Positions 58,741-64,000 of a stretch of DNA of 64,000 nt are shown here, one piece after another. A model generated the notes under the pieces. The model was not told the DNA's origin. It searched no databases and saw only the letters and a list, made by a program, of their open reading frames with translations. The number at the start of each line of letters is the position of its first letter. The stretch's first letter is position 1. A program made the translations under genes and the position numbers. This DNA comes from Taxillus chinensis (lineage: Eukaryota > Streptophyta > Magnoliopsida > Santalales > Loranthaceae): the NCBI GenBank assembly GCA_023512835.1, contig CM042092.1, forward strand, positions 26,175,543 through 26,239,542, in the 5' to 3' direction.

Positions 58741-61345
58741 GCTTTCAGCTTCAAGTACCTGTTCCTGCACAATGAGCAACTAAGTCTTGGGGGCCCAATT
58801 AAGATTGGGCTTTGGGTAAGTGAAAGCTGCAGTTGACAATTTAGGTTTCTAATAAGAAGAGGTAGATTTAACTTTCCATGCTAATCTAAGTGATCCTTCA
58901 TTAGATTTGTTAGCAGGATTAATCTTCAGACTTTTTGCATATTTTCCTTCCTTATTGTTATCTTTGGCAGCTTTAGTAGGCACAGATATGACAGTTTTCT
59001 TCACAGGTTTGATCTTTAAGTCTTTTGAATGAGTAGCCTGTGTGTGCGTGGTTTGTTTCTTCCTATCAGAGTTGTTGTTGCACTGCAGATTTTTAGAGAA
59101 ATTCAGCTATTTAAGGTTTACCCTAATTTTTGTGGCAATCTCCTTCGTAAGATACTCAGGGTAGAATCTGCACTGATAGGAGAGGTGTCCAACTTCACAA
59201 CAGATGGGGCATTTGACATGTTTGGGTTGAACACTCTGTCTCAAGGGTTTTGCTATAGTGTTAAGAGGTTTCCTAGGTTTTCTCACATATCCTAGACTAT
59301 TCTTAACTCTACCATCAGAGACAAACTTAGGCTAGAAGGTAGCAGCCTTGCTGCATGAACCAGTCTCAAATGCAGTAGTGTGCCTGCTTGGTTTTGTCTC
59401 TGGAATGACTACACCCTTATCCTTGCATTGGGATGTAGAGGACAGGTTGACTGAAGGACCAGCTTTCAGTTCTATCTTAGCAACTACTGCATCACTGTCC
59501 TGAGATGCAACAGTACCCAGGCCTTTAAGTTTGGGTGTTACAGGTTTGGGTGTACTAGCAACAGCCATAGATACCTCCTTTCCACAATCAAGAAGCACAC
59601 TGCCAGCAGGAACAAAGCTAGCAAGACACTTGGTCTGTACTGGGTAAGTCTGGGCCTTAGCTATTTGGTCTTCAGAGAAACCTAGACCTAAGGCTAGACC
59701 TTTAACATCTGGAGTGGTCCTAAAGTGAGCTGCAATTTCAGCAGAATCTTGCCACTTTTGACTGATTAGTCTTTCCTTTTCCGGCTCGCTTTAGTTTCAG
59801 CTAGTTCCTTTTCAAGCCTATCGATGTCTTTATTAGCCAATTTTAGTTGTCCAGCTTTGTTCAAAAGATCATCGTTTGTGCTTCTCATCTCACTCACTTC
59901 AGCTCTTAATCTTCTCTCTGTTCTTTCATAATCATATATAGAGTCTCTATATTCACATGAAAGTTGTTCCAGTTTAGAATAGTATCTTCTTTGTCGGCTT
60001 TCATAGGGAGAAATTATTCCTCTATTTCTTTGAGAGCTCTATAGGTGTCTTCATATTCAATATAGAGTTGTTCATAAGTTCTTACCTTGAGGGGAGGAGT
60101 GTGGTCAGCCATGAAACAGATTAGACCTTTTTCTTTCTGCTCATCATCAGAAGATTCTTCTTCCTCCTCAGTTTCACTGTTAAACTTGTTAGTGACAAGA
60201 GCCTTCTTCCCCCTGTCATCCTTCCTGCTTGAGGAGCCTTTGGTCTTCTTCTTCTACTCAGCTGCCTCCTTTTTCTCCCTCTTCAGCTTATAACAGTCGG
60301 CAGCGAAGTGGCCGGGCTTGTTGCAGTGGTAGCATTGTAACTTCTCCTTATCTTTTCCCTTAGAAAAGGATGAGGACGACTGCCTTGCTTTTCTCCTGTA
60401 GTTCCCCTTCTCTTCAGTAGTTTCTTGATCAGAAATGTCACTTCTTCATCTGAGGCACTATCTGAAACAAGTTCATCAGCTTCATCTTCTTCCTCTTCTG
60501 AAGATGGTTCCCTTAGTTCAGTAGCAGCCTTAAAGGCAACAGACTTCTCCTTTTTCTTGGAAGGGTTCTCAAACGCCTCAAGCTCTTTTTTTTGGATTTT
60601 AAACGTCTTGAGGTCCCCATATAATGTTTCCAAGGCACAAGTCTTCCATTCCTTCAGCTGACGGATGGCTCATGTCTTTATCATTCATGTCCTTCTGAGA
60701 GATCTCAACATTATAAGTCTTCATCCATTGAATCAGACCTGTGAACCGTTTATAGATACTGTCCAATGACTCCTTCGGTTCACATCTGAAGGCTTCATAC
60801 TCTTGTTTGAGCATGGAGGTCTTATTGTCTTGTATTTGCTCGTCTCCCTCGTAGATGAGACAGAGCTTGTCCCATACCTCTTTAGCAGTTTCAAGATCTT
60901 GCACATCCGTGAACATGTCATTGTCGAGTGTAGAGAAAAGTATGGCTTTTGCCTTGAAGCCGAGCTTTACTTTTCTCTGCTCCACCTTGGACCAACTATC
61001 TGGGTCTTTTGTCATTAACCGACCTCTTTACATAATCTTTGGAGTGAAAGGTCCGTTCTTCATTGTTTCCCAGAGATACGTGTCGAGCATGTCTAGGTGT
61101 GCTCTCATCCTTGCTTTCCATTTGGAAAAACGAGCAGGTGTGCACATAGGTACTTAAGAGGATGAGCCAGGAAAAATGTCGTAGAAGTCTTCTTGTTCTT
61201 TTTTGTTGCTGCTGGTACTAGGTTCTTCCTACTCCTGGTCTCTAGTTGCTCCTTCTTCTGGAGCACGACTGGCTTCAAGTTCCTCAATAGGAACTAGAGC
61301 TTGCTCGGGAGCTAGAGCTGCACTGCTGGAATCCATGTCAGCCAT
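58741..61345 (-). pseudogene. Gag of element C with two zinc knuckles
   Basis: The start is ATG at 61343-61345 (MADMDSSSAAL), with an in-frame stop about 45 codons later. Frames at 60599-61015 (DPDSWSKVEQRKVKLGFKAK, SLDSIYKRFTGLI) and 60283-60633 form the capsid-like part. A one-base deletion near 60400 shifts the frame just before zinc knuckle one (CYHCNKPGHFAADC, about 60297-60338). Coiled-coil sequence follows, then a second CCHC knuckle, CPICCEVGHLSYQC, at about 59178-59219. Two knuckles about 370 residues apart are also seen in A and B. The product would be the nucleocapsid precursor. Confidence 0.85.
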
Positions 61346-61373
61346 TTAGGGATCTCTACGGAGTTGTAGAACT

Positions 61374-61385
61374 GCTCTGATACCA
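61374..61385 (-). promoter_or_regulatory. Primer binding site of element C
   Basis: The minus strand reads TGGTATCAGAGC two bases inside the 5' LTR edge (61388), complementary to the initiator tRNA-Met 3' end. Confidence 0.93.
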
Positions 61386-61387
61386 AT

Positions 61388-63366
61388 TGTAGGTCGCAAA
61401 GTGAGTCTAGAGGGGGGGTGAATAGACTTTCTTCGTTTGCGGAAGCTAGGACTGTTAGCTGGTTTTGGATTCCTCTAGATGACTATGATGGAAGTATTTT
61501 TGGAGAAGACGACAGAGAGTGTTGTGAGCGATAACGTGAGTGATGATGAACTATCAGACAAAACTGAGATGAGAGTAAATGTTCTTTTCTCCACAGATCT
61601 CAGTTATGAAAGTGGTGGTTTATGATAGACCGATGTGTGGAAAACAACACAGAGATTAGACTTAATGTAAGTGCTAGATCTTTGATGAACAAGAGGTTCT
61701 TGAATGATCAGATAGATTACTCTTATTCTTGGTTCAACGCGGCGCATAACACTTCGAAGAATTCTTTTTTTTTTTTTTTGATCTCTCTTTCTCTCTCATT
61801 GATGGAACGCCCATTCTTGGTTCTGCTAAAGATTATTTATTTCAAGTGTGTCAGAACCATTATCTCATGTTCTGTGTGTTTCCTTCTTTTGAGAGAGAGA
61901 TTAAACTCTTGATTTTGTCGTTAAGTGAGTGAGAGATATATTTTTAAGGTCAACGTGCTCGTGCGCCGTGTTGTCCATCCCGATAGGCTGACTTCCCGCC
62001 ACTGAAAATGCGGAATGTCAGGGAATGGGTTGATCTGCTTTAATTTGCAGATCAGATGCCCATACTGCATATTTGGCATGCGGTCGATCTTGGCCGTTCA
62101 TCCGTGGATGGTAGTTGACAGCAATTAATGTATCATTAAATGCGCTCAACTGCTCGGGACGGCGCAGGCTTGCTGTACAAACCCTAGCTGACGATTTTGC
62201 GAAGTGACTGTGTTTAGGGTTGTAAGTCTACTTCGGAGGTAGATGCCTCGTAGGTTTGGTGACTCGAAGTTTTGCTTCAGGCTTTATAGTGTTTCTTCGA
62301 GGCTAGAGTTCAGGTTGGATTAGCCTTTTGTGTCACTCTATTAACTGAAGTCTACGACTCTGCGAGTCTGTGACTCTTCGAATGACGCTTAGAGTGACTT
62401 CTTCGTTGTCCATCTAATCTACCTGTTATTGTAGCTTCGAGTCTACGACCCTAGCTCTGTGGGTCTACGACCTTCGGGTCTCTCAGTTTACTATATTTGA
62501 CTAAGTGGCTCTGAAAATCTTCGACTCTACGAGTCTTAAACTTCGCTTTTCTTCCTTAGTCTTTCGCAGAGGCTCATAAACTGAATTTCTGTATGGCTAC
62601 GACCCTTCAGCTACAACTCTCAGCCATCGATCTCTGAGTCTGGAAGTTTGGCAATTTCTTTATAATGACTGTATTCCTTGAGTCTACGACTCTACAACTC
62701 TACGACCCTTGAGTTACAGTTTCATTTGTTTGCCAGTCTTTATAGCATCAACTCTTCGACCTTCAACCTACGAGTCTACGAGTCCTGTTTCCTTAACAGT
62801 GTTTGAACGTTTCAACTCTACGACTTTCAACCTATGAGTCTACGAGTCCTGTTTTCATAACACTACTCGAAGGCTTCGACTTTACGACTTTCAATCTGCG
62901 AGTCTATGAGTCCTGTTTTATTAACAGTGTTCGAAGGCTTCGACTCTACAACTCTATGAGTCTTCGAGTCTAGTGGTAGTTTAAGTTCTGTTAATTGACT
63001 TAAATGTTTTTAGGGACTCTACAGTTCTACGGGCTGCGAGTCTACAAGTCATTTAGCATTGGTTACTATTCTTTAGAAATCTTCGACTCTATGAGTCTCC
63101 GAACTTGTCGATGCTTCAAGTAACTCTCTTTTTTCCGTACTACGACTCTACGACCTTCGACCCTAGATCTACGAGTAACCAAATGTTCTGTCCCCATCTT
63201 GCTTCAAGTCTCCAGACCCTATGAGTCTGCGATCCTCCCGCCAATGTGTCCTGTGATAGTTTTACTTCTACGAACTACGACTCTTCGACCCTACGACCTT
63301 CGGTTGTTCGAGTCTCCAGACTTAGACTATACTTTGGCAGCTTCATCAAATCCTGTGTTTCCAACA
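61388..63366 (-). mobile_element. 5' LTR of element C (1979 bp)
   Basis: It has TG...CA ends and is colinear with 48264-50226. The U5 end has AGTCTA/TAGACT around a C-rich loop near 61402-61426. A TATA-like minus-strand AAAAATATATCT lies at 61934-61945. Upstream of it in U3 (62.2-63.33 kb) lies the GACTC/GAGTC motif array. Small indels (near 62297 and 62480) distinguish it from the 3' copy. Confidence 0.95.
62340..63330. repeat. Array of GACTC...GAGTC motifs in C LTR
   Basis: Dozens of variants of TACGACTCTACGAGTCTTCG occur at irregular spacing. GACTC and GAGTC are mutual complements, so many adjacent pairs form 5-bp stems with 3-base loops. The same array is in the other C LTR (49180-50180) and, more diverged, in the A LTR pieces at 26.33-26.50 and 36.79-37.05 kb. 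Confidence 0.9.
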
Positions 63367-63610
63367 AGATGCTTGATGGACTTATCTGCTAGCTAGATGA
63401 TGATTGATGTTGATTGCAATTCCCCAAACCCTAACATCTCGCACATGGAGAAAGGGATTAAACTGACACTTGCACCAAGATCACATAGGGAGTTCTCAAA
63501 AAAAAGGTCTCCTATGATGCAAGGGATAGAGAAACTACCTGGATCGCTTAGCTTCGGTGGAAGATTTCTTTGAATAATAGCACTACAGTTCTCTGATAAT
63601 GCCACTGTAG
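63367..63610 (-). pseudogene. Protease N-terminal half of element E
   Basis: The frame at 63393-63605 reads PPKLSDPGSFSIPCIIGD, then the active-site DLGASVSLIPFSM (D-L-G codons at 63474-63482), the DLGAS form typical of this gypsy group. A TAG at 63393-63395 interrupts it, then the phase continues to the AGATG duplication and on into 48263. The other half is at 47961-48263. Confidence 0.87.
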
Positions 63611-64000
63611 CACATTCCTCCAGTGTTCATTTATTCCCCACTATGTCTTATAAGAACTTGGCATAAGATGGCATAGTCACAAGGATGTTAGCAAAGGAAA
63701 TTGTTACCTTTATTTGCTTGAAGATTTCCACAAATTTGTTGAACTGTTCATCCTTCTTTCGTTTTGCTTGTCTATGAGAAAACAATAAAGGTGGAACATA
63801 TGGATTAAGCTCCTTCTTTTCTGATATCTCTTCAGTTTTTTGGGCCTCCTTTGACTCATTTTTCTCAAGCTCTTGGTCCTCAGTAGGCACTTTCGTTTGT
63901 TAAACCTCCTCTAGTTGGCTTAGCTCTTTGTGTGGCTCTAATTCTTTTGGAGGTTCAGGTTGTTGAAGTTCCTTACCGCTTCTTAGTGTTACTGCCTTGC
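63611..64000 (-). pseudogene. Gag C-terminal region of element E, continuing past the window
   Basis: The frame at 63648-63890 contains NPYVPPLLFSHRQAKRKKDE, QFNKFVEIFKQIKVTISFAN and MPSYAKFL, a conserved block between gag and protease in Athila-like plant gypsy elements. It is preceded by a Glu/Lys-rich stretch, with a stop near 63900. The remainder of gag, the leader and the 5' LTR lie outside. Confidence 0.85.

Larger units (their letters stand above)
48264..63366 (-). mobile_element. Element C: full-length SIRE-type Ty1/copia element (15.1 kb)
   Basis: The LTRs at 48264-50226 and 61388-63366 are direct repeats starting TGTAGGTC and ending TTTCCAACA, and the whole is flanked by perfect AGATG duplications (48259-48263, 63367-63371). 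Minus-strand order: 5' LTR, primer site, gag, protease, integrase, RT, RNase H, 1.7-kb spacer, third ORF ending in a Ulp1-like domain, polypurine tract, 3' LTR. This is the SIRE/Maximus layout. All major domains are present, but gag, protease, integrase tail, RT/RNase H junction and third ORF each carry at least one stop or frameshift. It is inserted in the protease gene of element E. Confidence 0.95.
37087..64000 (-). mobile_element. Element E: Athila-like Ty3/gypsy element, interrupted three times
   Basis: On the minus strand the order is gag (63.6 kb and beyond), protease, RT, RNase H, integrase, a third ORF, polypurine tract and 3' LTR (37087-38880). The 5' LTR lies past the right edge. 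Insertions inside it are a B-family solo LTR (41418-42790), a TRIM (47144-47637) and element C (48264-63366). Removing each insertion with one duplication copy restores the reading phase in pol. The Athila assignment rests on the pol motifs, the DLGAS-type protease and the third ORF downstream of integrase. Confidence 0.85.

Overview
This window is plant nuclear DNA, probably from an angiosperm, and it consists entirely of transposable elements. I found no host gene, rRNA, tRNA or CRISPR array. The evidence is LTR retrotransposons with 1.4-2.5 kb LTRs, initiator-tRNA-Met primer sites (TGGTATCAGAGC), 5-bp target duplications, an Ac-like hAT transposon with an intron, and Athila- and SIRE-type proteins that are known from plants.

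The layout is a nest of insertions that can be unpacked step by step. Element A is an old SIRE-type Ty1/copia element on the minus strand. Its third ORF, pol and gag occupy 1.27-7.12 kb, and its 5' LTR is scattered over 20.0-20.7, 26.1-26.5 and 36.8-37.09 kb. Its left side meets the LTR of another element (D, 1 to about 1264). Element B, a second SIRE-like copia element (7125-19996, minus), sits in A's gag, and a deletion fused B's truncated 5' LTR to A's primer site. A's 5' LTR was then hit by a gypsy-type LTR, now solo (20733-26096, duplication GGTTA), which itself holds a decayed hAT transposon (20825-24359). The same LTR was also hit by a large non-coding LTR element (LARD, 26503-36790), which holds a B-family solo LTR (30165-31560, duplication GAATA). 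It was finally hit by an Athila-like gypsy element E (37087 to beyond 64000, minus).

Element E was in turn hit by a second B-family solo LTR (41418-42790, duplication GGAAT), by a 494-bp TRIM (47144-47637), and by a near-complete 15.1-kb SIRE-type element C (48264-63366, duplication AGATG). C splits E's protease gene in the middle of a codon run.

The most interesting content is the third ORF downstream of pol in the copia elements, usually called envelope-like in SIRE elements. In both B and C it ends in a Ulp1/C48-type cysteine protease domain. The His, Asp, Gln and Cys positions are all present, with His-Asp spacing of 17 residues and Gln-Cys spacing of 6 residues in both. The N-terminal part of this ORF is recognisably shared by A, B, C and the Athila-like E, so it crosses the copia/gypsy boundary. 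Other points of note are a U5 hairpin next to the primer site with a compensatory base pair between families, a fossil polypurine tract inside the LARD LTR, family-specific short-motif arrays inside LTRs, and inactivating changes in protease and reverse transcriptase active sites. All coding regions carry stops or frameshifts, so nothing here looks autonomous as it stands.
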